Source of the DNA: an uncultured Pelagibacteraceae bacterium
Lineage (GTDB): Bacteria; Pseudomonadota; Alphaproteobacteria; Pelagibacterales; Pelagibacteraceae
Assembly: GCA_902580565.1 (NCBI GenBank)
Contig: CACHLD010000005.1
Span: 1 to 64,000, forward strand
DNA length: 64,000 nt
Direction of reading: 5' to 3'
The notes beneath the pieces were generated by a model. The model was not told the origin of the DNA and did not search any database. It was given only the letters and a program-made list of their open reading frames with translations. The position numbers and the translations under genes were made by a program. Below, piece by piece: positions 45,565 through 55,440 of the stretch. Numbering within the stretch: position 1 is the stretch's first letter; every line of letters begins with the position of its first letter.

Positions 45565-47102
45565 AAACTTATTCTACTTTCCTTTTTGTTCAAAATTATT
45601 AACGAAGTTAGATGCCTAGCTAAAAAATAAGCAGAAAATAAAGTAGTTAATATTCCTATTCCTAATGTAATCGCAAATCCCTTAATAGGTCCTGATCCAA
45701 ATGCAAAAAGTATAATTGCAGCAATTAAAGTTGTAATATTTGCATCCAAAACAGTTATTTTTGCTCTAGAATAGCCTATATCAAAAGCGTGAATAATTGA
45801 TTTTTCTGTTTTTAATTCTTCTTTAATTCTCTCAAAAATAAGAACATTTGCGTCAACAGCCATTCCAACTGTTAAAATTATTCCAGCTATTCCTGGTAAT
45901 GTAAGTGTTGCCTCAAAAATAGTTAAAATTCCTACTAACATTATTAAATTTGCTATAAGCGCCAAATTGGCAATTATCCCAAAAATTTTATATTTATAAA
46001 ACATAAAAATAATGACTAAAATAAAGCCAATGGCTAGTGATTTAATTCCAGAATTAATTGAGTCTTGACCAAGGTCAGGTCCAACTGTTCTTTCTTCAAC
46101 AACGTTCAAAGGTGTTGGTAGAGCTCCAGATCTTAATAATAAGGCTAGGTCTGTTGCTTCTTGAAATGAAAAATTACCTGATATCATTCCATTTCCAGAA
46201 GTAATAGGTTCATTAATAGATGGTGCACTAATTATCTTTCCGTCTAAAACGATTGCTAATCTTCTTCCTACATTGTCTGTAGTAGTTCTTCCAAATTTTT
46301 GTGCTCCTAATCTATCTAAAGTAAAAGACACAGTTGGTTGATTTGCCTGATTGTTAAAATTTGGTTGTGCATCAATTAGATTTTCTCCACTCATAACTAT
46401 TCTTTTACTAACTTTTAGCTCTTCACCAATTTCAGAGATAAGTTTCTCTACACCAAATTCTTCATTATCCTCAACGAGTCTAAAATTTAATTGAGCTGTT
46501 TTTCCTAAAAGATTTTTTATTCTTTCAGGATCTTTTAAACCAGGGAGTTCTACTAAAATTCTTTTTTCTCCTCTTTGTAAAATAGTTGGTTCTTTAGTTC
46601 CGACATCATCTATTCTACGTCTTACAATTTCAATAGATTGATTTAAAGCTGAATTATTTATTGATAGTAAACCAAACTTTGAAAATAAAACTTCAATTCT
46701 TTTTTGATTAATCTTCAAATCTAATTCGTATGAATTATATTTGTCAATATAGGGATTGACCATGTTATCTTTTTTTGAAAAAAATAAAACTTTAAATTTT
46801 TCGATATCTGATAATACAAAACTTAATTTTTTATCTTCAATCTTAAAATTTGAATAATCCAAATTATTATCTTTTAAAATCTTTTTTAAGGGAATTACTT
46901 TTGACTGCATCTTTTCTTTAACAAGTGGATCAGAGTCAATTTCAAGAAGAAGATAAGACCCTCCTTGCAGATCAAGTCCTAAATTTACTTTTTTATCTAA
47001 ATAAATTTTACTTTCATTTTGAAAATTTAACAGGGAGAACAAACCTATAACTAAAAAAATAAAGTAAATTAAAAAAACGTTTATTTTAGAAAAATTTAAC
47101 AC
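45561..47102 (-). CDS. secD: Protein-export membrane protein SecD
   Basis: SecD is the larger subunit of the SecDF export complex. The 513-residue protein shows LGLDLQGGSYLLLEID, IEIVRRRIDDVGTKEPTI, the large periplasmic domain, and the membrane part with GIAGIILTVGMAVDANVLIFERIKEEL. It is translated just downstream of yajC (9 bp) and overlaps secF. The periplasmic domain and length are normal for alphaproteobacteria. Confidence 0.97.
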   Translation of the reverse strand: MLNFSKINVFLIYFIFLVIGLFSLLNFQNESKIYLDKKVNLGLDLQGGSYLLLEIDSDPLVKEKMQSKVIPLKKILKDNNLDYSNFKIEDKKLSFVLSDIEKFKVLFFSKKDNMVNPYIDKYNSYELDLKINQKRIEVLFSKFGLLSINNSALNQSIEIVRRRIDDVGTKEPTILQRGEKRILVELPGLKDPERIKNLLGKTAQLNFRLVEDNEEFGVEKLISEIGEELKVSKRIVMSGENLIDAQPNFNNQANQPTVSFTLDRLGAQKFGRTTTDNVGRRLAIVLDGKIISAPSINEPITSGNGMISGNFSFQEATDLALLLRSGALPTPLNVVEERTVGPDLGQDSINSGIKSLAIGFILVIIFMFYKYKIFGIIANLALIANLIMLVGILTIFEATLTLPGIAGIILTVGMAVDANVLIFERIKEELKTEKSIIHAFDIGYSRAKITVLDANITTLIAAIILFAFGSGPIKGFAITLGIGILTTLFSAYFLARHLTSLIILNKKESRISL

Positions 47103-47111
47103 AAAAAAGAA

Positions 47112-47393
47112 CTACTTTTTAACTTCTTCTTTTTTAAGCAAACTTGTAATTGTTGACTTTATTATTTGAACTTTAACATTGTCGCCTATATTAACTTCTA
47201 TACGATCATCTTCCATCACTCTGTCGATAATCCCTATAATACCGCCCGAAGTTATTATTTCATCGCCTCTTTTTAAAGACTCGACCATTGCTTTGTGGTC
47301 TTTTACTCTTTTTTGTTGAGGTCTTATTAAAAAGAAATAAAAAATTATAAAAATTAAAATTAATGGAATGAATTGTACTATACCGTCGCTCAT
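47112..47393 (-). CDS. yajC: Preprotein translocase accessory subunit YajC
   Basis: The 93-residue protein has one N-terminal membrane helix (IPLILIFIIFYFFLI), then RPQQKRVKDHKAMVESLKRGDEIITSGGIIGII, the YajC signature. It associates with SecDF. It is 46 bp after serS and 9 bp before secD, the standard gene order. Confidence 0.95.
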   Translation of the reverse strand: MSDGIVQFIPLILIFIIFYFFLIRPQQKRVKDHKAMVESLKRGDEIITSGGIIGIIDRVMEDDRIEVNIGDNVKVQIIKSTITSLLKKEEVKK

Positions 47394-47439
47394 AAAAGAT
47401 AATTATAATAAAAGTGTTCTTTAAACAAGAAAATAATAA

Positions 47440-48687
47440 TCAAATTTTATCTAAATTATTCATATATTTTTTTAATATTGTTGGGATAGTAATTGTGCCA
47501 TCAGAATTTTGGTAATTTTCTAACAAAGCAATCATTAGTCTACCAACTGCCAAACCAGAGCCATTAAGTGTTCCAACAAAATTACTTCCTTTTGTAGATT
47601 TAAACTTTGCACCCATACGTCTAGCTTGAAATGTACTACATGAAGAACAGCTTGAAATTTCTCTATAATTATTTTCTGAAGGTATCCAAACTTCTATATC
47701 GAAAGTTTTTTCAGCACTAAATCCCATATCTCCAGAGGATAATAGCATTACTTGATAAGGTATCTCTAATTTTTTTAAAATTTCTTCAGCACAATTTAAC
47801 ATTCTCTCTAATTCATCTTTACAATTGTTTGGCTCAACAATACTTACTAGTTCGACTTTATAGAATTGATGTTGTCTCATTATTCCTCTTGTATCTTTAC
47901 CATAACTTCCAGCTTCCTTTCTAAAACATGGAGTAGATGCCACGAATCTCATAGGAAGATCTTTTAAATTTAAATTACTATTTTTTACTATATTTGTAAG
48001 GACGACTTCTGCCGTAGGAATAAGAAATTTTCTTTCATCAGAATTATTAAGTTTTAATTCAAATTGATCTTCCTCAAATTTAGGAAGTTGTCCGGTTCCA
48101 AACATTACATCTTCATTCACTATTAATGGAGGTGAGATTTCAATATATTTGAATTGGTTCACATGAATATCTAACATGAAGTTAATCAAAGCTCTCTCTA
48201 ATTTTGCAAAATTATCTCGTAACAATACAAATCTTGATCCTGATAATTTTGTAGATGTATCAAAATCAATACCTTTGTTTTTTTGTCCTAACTCTACATG
48301 AGATTTTAATTTAAAATCAAATTTTTTTATATTACCAAATTTCCTTATTAATTTGTTCCCCGTTTGATCTTTAGCAACAGGTACATCTTCCGTTGCGATG
48401 TTAGGCAAATTAAAAATTATTTGATTAATCTCCCTTTGAGTATTTTTTTGATTGGATATGATCTTTTCAATTTCATTTGAAAGTTTTTTTGATTTTTCAA
48501 AATTAGATTTTTCTTTTGATTTTGATAAAGCTTTTTTTTCTTGTTCCAAAAGTTCCTTTTTATTAATAAGCTCTCTATTGATTTTATCTTTTTGTTCAAA
48601 ATCTTTTACATCGAAATCTAAATTTCTGTCTTTAAATTTCTTTTTATACATTTCTAAATTATTTCTTAAATCTTTAATGTTATGCAT
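47440..48687 (-). CDS. serS: Seryl-tRNA synthetase
   Basis: The 415-residue protein charges tRNA-Ser and tRNA-Sec. The N-terminal 105 residues form the lysine-rich coiled coil that binds the long variable arm. Class II motifs follow: PTAEVVLTNI, PMRFVASTPCFRKEAGSYGKDTRGIMRQHQFYKVEL (motif 2) and NGSGLAVGRLMIALLENYQ (motif 3). A cognate tRNA-Ser(TGA) lies at 31.7 kb. It begins 2 bp after tatC. Confidence 0.97.
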   Translation of the reverse strand: MHNIKDLRNNLEMYKKKFKDRNLDFDVKDFEQKDKINRELINKKELLEQEKKALSKSKEKSNFEKSKKLSNEIEKIISNQKNTQREINQIIFNLPNIATEDVPVAKDQTGNKLIRKFGNIKKFDFKLKSHVELGQKNKGIDFDTSTKLSGSRFVLLRDNFAKLERALINFMLDIHVNQFKYIEISPPLIVNEDVMFGTGQLPKFEEDQFELKLNNSDERKFLIPTAEVVLTNIVKNSNLNLKDLPMRFVASTPCFRKEAGSYGKDTRGIMRQHQFYKVELVSIVEPNNCKDELERMLNCAEEILKKLEIPYQVMLLSSGDMGFSAEKTFDIEVWIPSENNYREISSCSSCSTFQARRMGAKFKSTKGSNFVGTLNGSGLAVGRLMIALLENYQNSDGTITIPTILKKYMNNLDKI

Positions 48688-48689
48688 TA

Positions 48690-49445
48690 CTATTCATTTT
48701 CGGTTTTTTTCTTTTCAGTAAATCTTACAGTGATAATAGATAGTTCATAAAGTAATAATAAAGGTATTGCTAGACCAATTTGAGTAATAGGATCTGGCGG
48801 TGTTAATATAGCTGCAACAGTAAAAATAATAACTATAACATACCTTCGTCTACTTTTTAGGTACCTTGAATTTACAACTCCAATTCGTGCTAACAAATTT
48901 AATAATATAGGTAATTGAAAACTTATACCAAAAGCAAAAATCAATCTCATTATTAAGGATAAATATTCATTAACCTTAGCTTCTAACTGTATCGGCAAAC
49001 TGGAACCAGATCCAATAGTTTCAAAAGATAAAAAGAATTTTATAGCTAAAGGCATGACTAAATAATAAACTAATACACCTCCTAAAAGAAAAAGTATTGG
49101 AGTAGATACTAAATACGGAAGGATAGCCCTTTTTTCATTTTTATATAATCCAGGGGCAATAAACTTATATATTTGTATTAATAATATTGGGCTTCCTAGG
49201 AATATAGCTGTAAAAAAAGCAACTTTTAAATAAGTGATAAAAGTTTCATGTAACGCTGTGAAAATTAAGCGTCTAGAATTTAAATCATCTTTGACAGCAT
49301 TTGCATATGGTTCAACTAAAAAATTATAAATTTGCTCAGCAAATGTATAAGAAAGGATAAAAATGATTAGAATAAATATAATTGATTTTAATAATCTAGA
49401 TCGTAGCTCAACAAAATGACTAGCAAATGAATTTGGGTTAGTCAT
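48690..49445 (-). CDS. tatC: Sec-independent protein translocase TatC
   Basis: TatC is the receptor for twin-arginine signal peptides in the inner membrane. The 251-residue protein begins with FASHFVELRSRLLKSIIFI, including the conserved HFVELRSR-type motif, and has six helices with FKFIAPGLYKNEKRAI and FGISFQLPILLNLLARIGVV. It overlaps tatB by 8 bp. A possible substrate, the M48 protease, lies at 34.9 kb. Confidence 0.96.
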   Translation of the reverse strand: MTNPNSFASHFVELRSRLLKSIIFILIIFILSYTFAEQIYNFLVEPYANAVKDDLNSRRLIFTALHETFITYLKVAFFTAIFLGSPILLIQIYKFIAPGLYKNEKRAILPYLVSTPILFLLGGVLVYYLVMPLAIKFFLSFETIGSGSSLPIQLEAKVNEYLSLIMRLIFAFGISFQLPILLNLLARIGVVNSRYLKSRRRYVIVIIFTVAAILTPPDPITQIGLAIPLLLLYELSIITVRFTEKKKTENE

Positions 49446-49665
49446 TTGTTTTATCTTTTGTATTGTCTTTTTTTGAAATTTCTTTATCTAAATCAATTTC
49501 GTCAGTTACTGAAGAAACTTCTTTTTGAAAATTACTGAAGGTATTTTTTAATTTGCCCACGTAAGATCCTATTTTTTTTAATGCAACGGGAAATTCTTTT
49601 GGACCTAAAACTAAAATAGCAATGATAACTACTGCTAATATCTCTAACCAACCAATTTGAGGCAT
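49438..49665 (-). CDS. tatB: Sec-independent protein translocase TatB
   Basis: The 75-residue protein has the TatB N-terminus PQIGWLEILAVVIIAILVLGPKEFP, with the Glu of the membrane helix, an amphipathic helix (VALKKIGSYVGKLKNTF) and a short acidic tail. It is much shorter than E. coli TatB (about 170), as expected in reduced genomes. It is translationally coupled to tatC by an 8-bp overlap and follows tatA at 6 bp. Confidence 0.9.
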   Translation of the reverse strand: MPQIGWLEILAVVIIAILVLGPKEFPVALKKIGSYVGKLKNTFSNFQKEVSSVTDEIDLDKEISKKDNTKDKTND

Positions 49666-49671
49666 TTAAGA

Positions 49672-49872
49672 TTATTTGTTTTCGGAATTTGAATTATCAG
49701 AATTATTATTATTGTCTTCGTTTTTTGAAGTTACATCATCTGACATACCTTTTTTAAAACTTTTAATTCCTTTAGCAAGGTCTCCCATGATACTCGAAAT
49801 TTTACCTTTACCGAAAAGTATAACAACAAGTATTGCAATAATTATAATGCCTGTCCAACCAATATTTCCCAT
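49672..49872 (-). CDS. tatA: Sec-independent protein translocase TatA
   Basis: The 66-residue protein has a single N-terminal helix ([22 protein letters not shown]), the FGKGKI hinge and the amphipathic [12 protein letters not shown], followed by an Asn/Asp-rich tail. It oligomerises into the Tat pore. It is the first of tatABC after scpB, separated by 40 bp. Confidence 0.94.
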   Translation of the reverse strand: MGNIGWTGIIIIAILVVILFGKGKISSIMGDLAKGIKSFKKGMSDDVTSKNEDNNNNSDNSNSENK

Positions 49873-49912
49873 AAATTATTTATATACAATAATCTTAATT
49901 AAATAAATATCT

Positions 49913-50593
49913 TTATTTATCTGAATCGGTAGTTTTTTTAATTGCGTCTTCAATATCGTCGTAAATATTCTGTTTTTCGTTTATAGATTGCTCTTTAAAA
50001 AACTTTCCAGTACCAAAAATAGATTTATCTATGGTAGATGTATCTATTAGTCCGGCTGATCCTAGTTCATCTATAGTAGGTAAATCCGATAATTTTTGAA
50101 TGTTAAAATGATTTAGAAAATTATCAGTAGTACCATATTGAATTGGTTTGCCTGGAACATCTTTACGCCCAGCAGGTCTAACCCAATCGAGTTCAAGCAA
50201 AACATCTAGGGTGTTTGTAGCAAATGAAACTCCTCGAATTTCTTCTATTTCTGATCTTGTAACAGGCTGATGATAAACTATGATAGATAAAGTTTCTATT
50301 GTTGCCTTTGTCAACTTTTTTTGAGTTGACTTTTGTAAAGACATAAGTTTTGATAAATCTTCAGCTGTTCTAAAAGACCATTTGTTTTTTAAACAAACTA
50401 AATTTATTCCTCTATTTTTATAAGTTTCTCTAAGTTTATTTAAAATCTTTAAAACATTTACATTAGACTGAATTCTCTTTTCAATAGTCTCAATGTCTAA
50501 TGGTTCGGATGCAGCAAAAAGAATAGCCTCAACTTGACGTTCAATTTTAGAAGATCCAGGTGAAAATGAAATAATATTATTTTTATTTTTCAT
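49913..50593 (-). CDS. scpB: Segregation and condensation protein B
   Basis: ScpB binds ScpA and SMC in chromosome condensation. The 226-residue protein has two winged-helix regions: IERQVEAILFAASEPLDIETIEKRI and KATIETLSIIVYHQPVTRSEIEEIRGV, the latter the family signature, followed by LDWVRPAGRKDVPGKPIQYGTTDNFL. It begins 4 bp after scpA. Confidence 0.95.
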   Translation of the reverse strand: MKNKNNIISFSPGSSKIERQVEAILFAASEPLDIETIEKRIQSNVNVLKILNKLRETYKNRGINLVCLKNKWSFRTAEDLSKLMSLQKSTQKKLTKATIETLSIIVYHQPVTRSEIEEIRGVSFATNTLDVLLELDWVRPAGRKDVPGKPIQYGTTDNFLNHFNIQKLSDLPTIDELGSAGLIDTSTIDKSIFGTGKFFKEQSINEKQNIYDDIEDAIKKTTDSDK

Positions 50594-50597
50594 TAAT

Positions 50598-51332
50598 TTA
50601 TGTTTTTTTAATCATTATTTTTTCAAAAATTTTATGTTGTAAAATACTAATACTGCCAGACTTTACTAATTCTAAACTAGCTGCAAATATTCCAGCTAAA
50701 CCTGTTTTTTTCATTTTCTTATTTAAATAAAATTTTGGGATTAATTCATAGATATTCTTCCAATCATTTAGTTTATCGAAATTATTTTCAATTAATTTAA
50801 TCGCTTCTTCGGTAGCAAAGACTGGAAGTTTTGGAATATTGATTTTTTGAAACGTTCTTTGCATTTGCATATTTGAATATGTTTTTAATAATTCATATAG
50901 TGAAATATCGTATTCAGGGGTATTTAATGATCTTATACCTCCTTTCATACCTCTGGTAAAAATGTGAACACCTAACCTTTTTCTTTTTAACATCTGATCA
51001 GAAAGAATTCTAATTAATTCAAGTTTTTTTAATTGAAGTTTTAATTTTTCGGCAACTTCTTGAGCCTTAAAATCATCATCTTCATCCTCGGGTAATAATA
51101 GTTTTGATTTAAGATAAGCTAGCCAAGTTGCCATTAATAAATATTCAGAGGCAGTTTCTAAATTTAAATTTTCATTTGTTTTGATAAAATCTAAAAATTG
51201 GTCTGCTAATTTAGTTATTGAAATTTCTGCTAAATTAACTTTTTGAGATTTAGCTAAATCCAATAAAACTTGAAGTGGGCCATTATAATTTGGAATATCA
51301 ATTGAAATTTGATTTAGATTGTTTGATTCCAT
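50598..51332 (-). CDS. scpA: Segregation and condensation protein A
   Basis: ScpA is the kleisin subunit of the SMC-ScpAB condensin. The 244-residue protein has the N-terminal IPNYNGPLQVLLDLAKSQKVNLAEISI, the LETASEYLLMATWLAYLKSKLLLP segment and a C-terminal winged helix ending with LASLELVKSGSISILQ. It lies 9 bp after nagZ and 4 bp before scpB. Confidence 0.95.
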   Translation of the reverse strand: MESNNLNQISIDIPNYNGPLQVLLDLAKSQKVNLAEISITKLADQFLDFIKTNENLNLETASEYLLMATWLAYLKSKLLLPEDEDDDFKAQEVAEKLKLQLKKLELIRILSDQMLKRKRLGVHIFTRGMKGGIRSLNTPEYDISLYELLKTYSNMQMQRTFQKINIPKLPVFATEEAIKLIENNFDKLNDWKNIYELIPKFYLNKKMKKTGLAGIFAASLELVKSGSISILQHKIFEKIMIKKT

Positions 51333-51341
51333 CTACTTATT

Positions 51342-52286
51342 TTAACCTAAAAATTTGTAGAATTCTGAAGTTTTTTTTCTTGTGAAAGCGTCTATATATG
51401 GGACTGATTTTATTAATTTAATTGTATCTTTATAATTACCAGCACAATAAAGAACTAAATTGCAACCTGCTAATAATGATTTTTTGGCATTTGTAACTAA
51501 ATCAAACTTCAAAGCTTTCATTGAAATATCATCTGAAATTAATATTCCTCTAAATTTTAGTTTTTTTCTAATAATTTTTTTGATTATTTTTTTTGAAAAT
51601 GTTGCAACATTTTCTTTATCTATTTTTAAATAAAGTACATGAGCAGTCATTGCAAAATGTGAAGAGATTGATTTAAAAGGAAAAAAATCAGATTTATTAA
51701 GCTTGCTAAATTTATCTTTTACTTTTGGTGTATTTATATGACTATCAGATGATGCACATCCATGTCCCGGTATATGTTTAATTATATTTGCTATTTTATT
51801 AACTTTATAATTCTTTATACAAGCCTCGCCTAATTTTCTTACAATTAAAGGATTTTTAGAAAAACTTCTATGACCAATTATTTTATTAGTTTTTTTTTGC
51901 AATACATCTAGGACAGGTACGGTATTAATATTAACTCCAATTTTTTTTAGAATTAAACAAAGTGCATTTATATAATCTTTATAAATCTTTAATGAAATTT
52001 TTGGAGAAATATTAAAAATATCTCCAAATAGTTTTTGTGTAGCTTTATGCTGTATTATACCTCTTAATCTTGATACTCTTCCGCCCTCTTCATCAATAAG
52101 AATTGGAAATTTTTTATCTTTACTTATTCTGCGTATTTCTTTTGTAAGTTTTTTTAATTGAAATATAGATTTTACGTTTCTATTAAAAAGTATTAAACCC
52201 CAAGGTCTTTCATTTTTTATCAATTGTTTTTCTTTAGTTGTAAGTTCAATTCCTTTAATGCTGATTATAATAGCCTTTTTTTTCAT
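51342..52286 (-). CDS. nagZ: Beta-N-acetylhexosaminidase NagZ
   Basis: NagZ, a family GH3 enzyme, removes N-acetylglucosamine from anhydro-muropeptides in wall recycling. From the chosen start MKKKAIIISIKG (52286) the protein has 314 residues; this ATG overlaps the stop of the upstream gene as ATGA, so I prefer it to the frame start at 52307. It has ILIDEEGGRVSRLRG, KHIPGHGCASSDSH (the catalytic His loop) and the nucleophile Asp in ILISDDISMKAL. It lies in the alphaproteobacterial order argS-SPOR-nagZ-scpAB. Confidence 0.93.
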   Translation of the reverse strand: MKKKAIIISIKGIELTTKEKQLIKNERPWGLILFNRNVKSIFQLKKLTKEIRRISKDKKFPILIDEEGGRVSRLRGIIQHKATQKLFGDIFNISPKISLKIYKDYINALCLILKKIGVNINTVPVLDVLQKKTNKIIGHRSFSKNPLIVRKLGEACIKNYKVNKIANIIKHIPGHGCASSDSHINTPKVKDKFSKLNKSDFFPFKSISSHFAMTAHVLYLKIDKENVATFSKKIIKKIIRKKLKFRGILISDDISMKALKFDLVTNAKKSLLAGCNLVLYCAGNYKDTIKLIKSVPYIDAFTRKKTSEFYKFLG

Positions 52287-52549
52287 TTTATTTTTAATAA
52301 ATTCCAAAAATTTCTGGTCTTTGTTTCATTAATTTCTTCATTAAAACCTGAATTAAACTCAATCACATTGTTTGTATCATTTTTCAATATTGGAAGATTT
52401 ACACTTTTGTCTTTTAAATTTGTCTCTATGTTAGTTCTATTGTTTGTCACATTAGTAATATTTTGAATTGAAAAATAATATCTATAAATAAATATGAAAA
52501 ATAAAATACAACATAAAATTAAGAATAAATTAACAATATTTTTTAACAT
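52283..52549 (-). CDS. Short single-span membrane protein in the SPOR-gene position
   Basis: The 88-residue frame begins at ATG 52549, overlapping the argS stop (TGATG); a GTG one codon earlier is an alternative. It has one N-terminal membrane helix (VNLFLILCCILFFIFIYRYYF) and a polar Asn/Lys-rich tail with no domain I recognise. In other alphaproteobacteria a longer SPOR-domain protein usually sits between argS and nagZ. This product probably descends from it after loss of the SPOR domain. The overlaps with both neighbours suggest it is still translated. Confidence 0.6.
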   Translation of the reverse strand: MLKNIVNLFLILCCILFFIFIYRYYFSIQNITNVTNNRTNIETNLKDKSVNLPILKNDTNNVIEFNSGFNEEINETKTRNFWNLLKIK

Positions 52550-54273
52550 CACATTTTTTCAGGTGTAGATACACCTAGAATTTTCATTCCATTTTTAATT
52601 ACAATCGCTATCAAATAAATAAAAGATAATGACTCTGATCTTTTTATTTTACCTTTTTCAATAAATTTAAAATTTTCATCCTCATTACCTTTGCTCCAAT
52701 ATGAATGAAATAAAGTTGAAAGCTCATATAAATAAAAAGGTATTTTATGAGGTTCAAATTTATAAGAGGCGGACTCTACAATTTTTGGCCACTCGAAAAT
52801 TTTTCTTAAAATCTTCTTTTCATATTCATTTAGATTAAACGATTCAGAGTTAATAATAATATTATCTGACAAATTTTTATCTAATGTTTTTATAATTGAA
52901 TTAATTCTCGCATATGCATATTGAACATAATACACTGGGTTATCTTTTGTTTTTTCTTTAACTTTATCAAAATCAAAATCTAACTCTACATCATTACTTC
53001 TGCTCAACATCATAAATCTTATTGAGTCTTTATTAACTTCTTTTAACAAGTCTTGAACTGATATGAAATCTCCAGCTCTTTTGGACATTTTAAATGGTTT
53101 TCCATCTTTATAAAGTTTTACTAATTGGCAAACTTTACAATTAAGTTCTACTTTTTTATCTGACAAGGCTGTTACAGCTGCTGAAATTCTTTTAATATAT
53201 CCAGTATGATCTGCACCTAGAATGTTTATCAATTTATTAAACTTTCTGTTTATCTTATCAGAATGATATGCCACATCATTTGCAAAATAAGTCCAAGTTC
53301 CGTCATTTTTTTGCAAAGCTCTGTCAGTATCATCTCCGAATGTTGTGGATTTAAAAATAAGTCTTTTTATTTTTTTCCAATCCTTTGTGAGTTCTCCTTT
53401 TGGGGGGTCTAGATAGCCTTTTTCAACATAATTTTTACTTTGAAGTTCTTTTACCGCTTTGTTTACTAAATCTTTTTTTACTAAATTTGTTTCTGAAAAA
53501 AAATTATCATGTACTATACCGAGTTGTTTTAAATCGTTTTTGATTAATAACATGGAACCCTCTAAAGAAAGTTCTTTTAATTTTTCAAATGAGTCTTTGA
53601 AATTGTTAATTTTGATATTTTCATTTTTTTTTATAATTTTTGAAGCTATATCTTTAATGTAGTTTCCAGGATATAAATGTTCTTTTGCAACAAATTTTTC
53701 TTTAAACTTAATTTCTCTTAATCTTAAATATACTGACTCAACAAAGTTTTTAATTTGGTTGCCGTAATCATTAATATAATATTCTTTAACAACATCATTA
53801 CCGTTAAATAAAAGCAAATTGGATAAAACATCTCCAAATATTGCTCCTCTACAATGCCCAACATGCATCGGACCTGTAGGATTTGCTGAAACGAATTCTA
53901 TATTATATTTTTCATTTGATTTTTTTGAGCCATAAACATCTCTATTTTTAAAAATATCATTAATATTTGAAATAATACCCTCTTTAGATAGTTTAATATT
54001 CAAAAAACCTGGTCCAGCTACTTCAATTTTATCAAAATGGGTAATCTTATCTAATAGTAAATCTTTAATATTATTAGCCAAATTATTTGGATTAATCTTA
54101 TTTGCTTTAGATAAAACCAATGAAATATTTGTAGATAGATCAAAATTTATATGAGCTGGAGGAACTTCAAGGTTTACATTTTTAAGATTATCAAGATTTT
54201 GTAACTTAAGAACATCCTTATTGAGTTTAATAAGTTTAATTATTTGTGATAAGTAATTTTCAAATATATTCAT
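52549..54273 (-). CDS. argS: Arginyl-tRNA synthetase
   Basis: The 574-residue class I synthetase has the HIGH motif as HVGH in SANPTGPMHVGHCRGAIFGD, an FKMSKRAGDF KMSKS-type motif and the C-terminal anticodon-binding helical domain with YPFY-like SFIYLIAIVIKNGM. The N-terminal Add-1 domain is present. It follows dgt with a 4-bp overlap. Confidence 0.96.
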   Translation of the reverse strand: MNIFENYLSQIIKLIKLNKDVLKLQNLDNLKNVNLEVPPAHINFDLSTNISLVLSKANKINPNNLANNIKDLLLDKITHFDKIEVAGPGFLNIKLSKEGIISNINDIFKNRDVYGSKKSNEKYNIEFVSANPTGPMHVGHCRGAIFGDVLSNLLLFNGNDVVKEYYINDYGNQIKNFVESVYLRLREIKFKEKFVAKEHLYPGNYIKDIASKIIKKNENIKINNFKDSFEKLKELSLEGSMLLIKNDLKQLGIVHDNFFSETNLVKKDLVNKAVKELQSKNYVEKGYLDPPKGELTKDWKKIKRLIFKSTTFGDDTDRALQKNDGTWTYFANDVAYHSDKINRKFNKLINILGADHTGYIKRISAAVTALSDKKVELNCKVCQLVKLYKDGKPFKMSKRAGDFISVQDLLKEVNKDSIRFMMLSRSNDVELDFDFDKVKEKTKDNPVYYVQYAYARINSIIKTLDKNLSDNIIINSESFNLNEYEKKILRKIFEWPKIVESASYKFEPHKIPFYLYELSTLFHSYWSKGNEDENFKFIEKGKIKRSESLSFIYLIAIVIKNGMKILGVSTPEKM

Positions 54274-55409
54274 TTAATGTTATTATAGAGATTTATTGCA
54301 TATCTATCCGTCATTCCAGCGATAAAATCACAGATCGATCTATCAATATTAGTTTTATCATACTTACTAACATTTATGTATCTGTAGGGATTTTTTTTAA
54401 TAGAATTGAATAATTTATTTATAATTTTTTTGCCTCGGTTTGTATTAATTCTAACATCTTTATGATAATACATTTTTCTTTTTAAAAACTTTTTAATAAT
54501 TTTATCAAAGTCTTTCATTTCTTTAGAAAATTCAACAATAGAATTTTTAGTTCTATAAACATCATTAAGATTTTTAATTTTATATCTTTTAATATTTTTT
54601 TGAGTTGTTATTATTATATCTTTGACCATTTCATTAATGATATCTCTTACAATTTGTCTTATAATTAATTCAATAGAAAAATTTTTAATCTTTTGATTAT
54701 GTTTAAAAACTATTTTTTTTAAAACAGGAATGTTTTCTAAATCTTTAAGTTTAAATAAATTTGACTTTAGACCATCTTCAAGATCGTGGCTATTATAAGC
54801 AATATCATCAGATATTGAGGCTATTTGTGCTTCTAATGAAGGACTTGAAGAAAAATTTATTTTGTTTTTAAAAACATTTTTACCTAAAATTTTTTCATAC
54901 TTTTTTACATTTTTTAATGGTCCATTATGTTTTAATAGTCCATCCAAAGTTTCTAGTGTTAGGTTCAGGCCTTTAAATTCATAATATCTATTTTCAAGAA
55001 ATAAAATTATTCGTAAAGTTTGTACATTATGATCAAATCCTCCAGATTTTTTCATACAATTATTAAGAGCGTGCTCACCTGCGTGACCAAATGGTGTGTG
55101 TCCTAAATCATGTGCTAAACTTATCGTTTCACATAAATCTTCATTAAAGTTAAAAAATTTAGATAATGTTCTAGCAATTTGAGCTACTTCTAATGAATGA
55201 GTAATCCTGGTTCTATAATGATCTCCAGAAGTATTCACAAAAACTTGTGTCTTATGTTTTAACCTTCGAAAAGCTGTTGAATGAATTATTCTGTCTCTAT
55301 CTCTTTGAAAATCTGTTCTTAAATGAGTTTTTTTCTCTTTAAAGAACCTGCCTTTTGACTTTAACGGTGTTGCTAGTATTGATAATGAATGATTTGATTT
55401 TTTTTGCAT
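54270..55409 (-). CDS. dgt: Deoxyguanosinetriphosphate triphosphohydrolase-like protein
   Basis: The 379-residue HD-domain enzyme hydrolyses dNTPs to nucleosides and tripolyphosphate. Metal-binding residues appear in TRITHSLEVAQIAR, LAHDLGHTPFGHAGEHAL and ISDDIAYNSHDLEDG. The N-terminal RFFKEKKTHLRTDFQRDRDRIIHSTAFRRL stretch is the family signature. The dgt-argS pairing is common in alphaproteobacteria. It is divergent from the erpA-type gene with 31 bp between. Confidence 0.93.
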   Translation of the reverse strand: MQKKSNHSLSILATPLKSKGRFFKEKKTHLRTDFQRDRDRIIHSTAFRRLKHKTQVFVNTSGDHYRTRITHSLEVAQIARTLSKFFNFNEDLCETISLAHDLGHTPFGHAGEHALNNCMKKSGGFDHNVQTLRIILFLENRYYEFKGLNLTLETLDGLLKHNGPLKNVKKYEKILGKNVFKNKINFSSSPSLEAQIASISDDIAYNSHDLEDGLKSNLFKLKDLENIPVLKKIVFKHNQKIKNFSIELIIRQIVRDIINEMVKDIIITTQKNIKRYKIKNLNDVYRTKNSIVEFSKEMKDFDKIIKKFLKRKMYYHKDVRINTNRGKKIINKLFNSIKKNPYRYINVSKYDKTNIDRSICDFIAGMTDRYAINLYNNIK

Positions 55410-55440
55410 GCTTAATAAAAGGATTATATACTAAATAATT

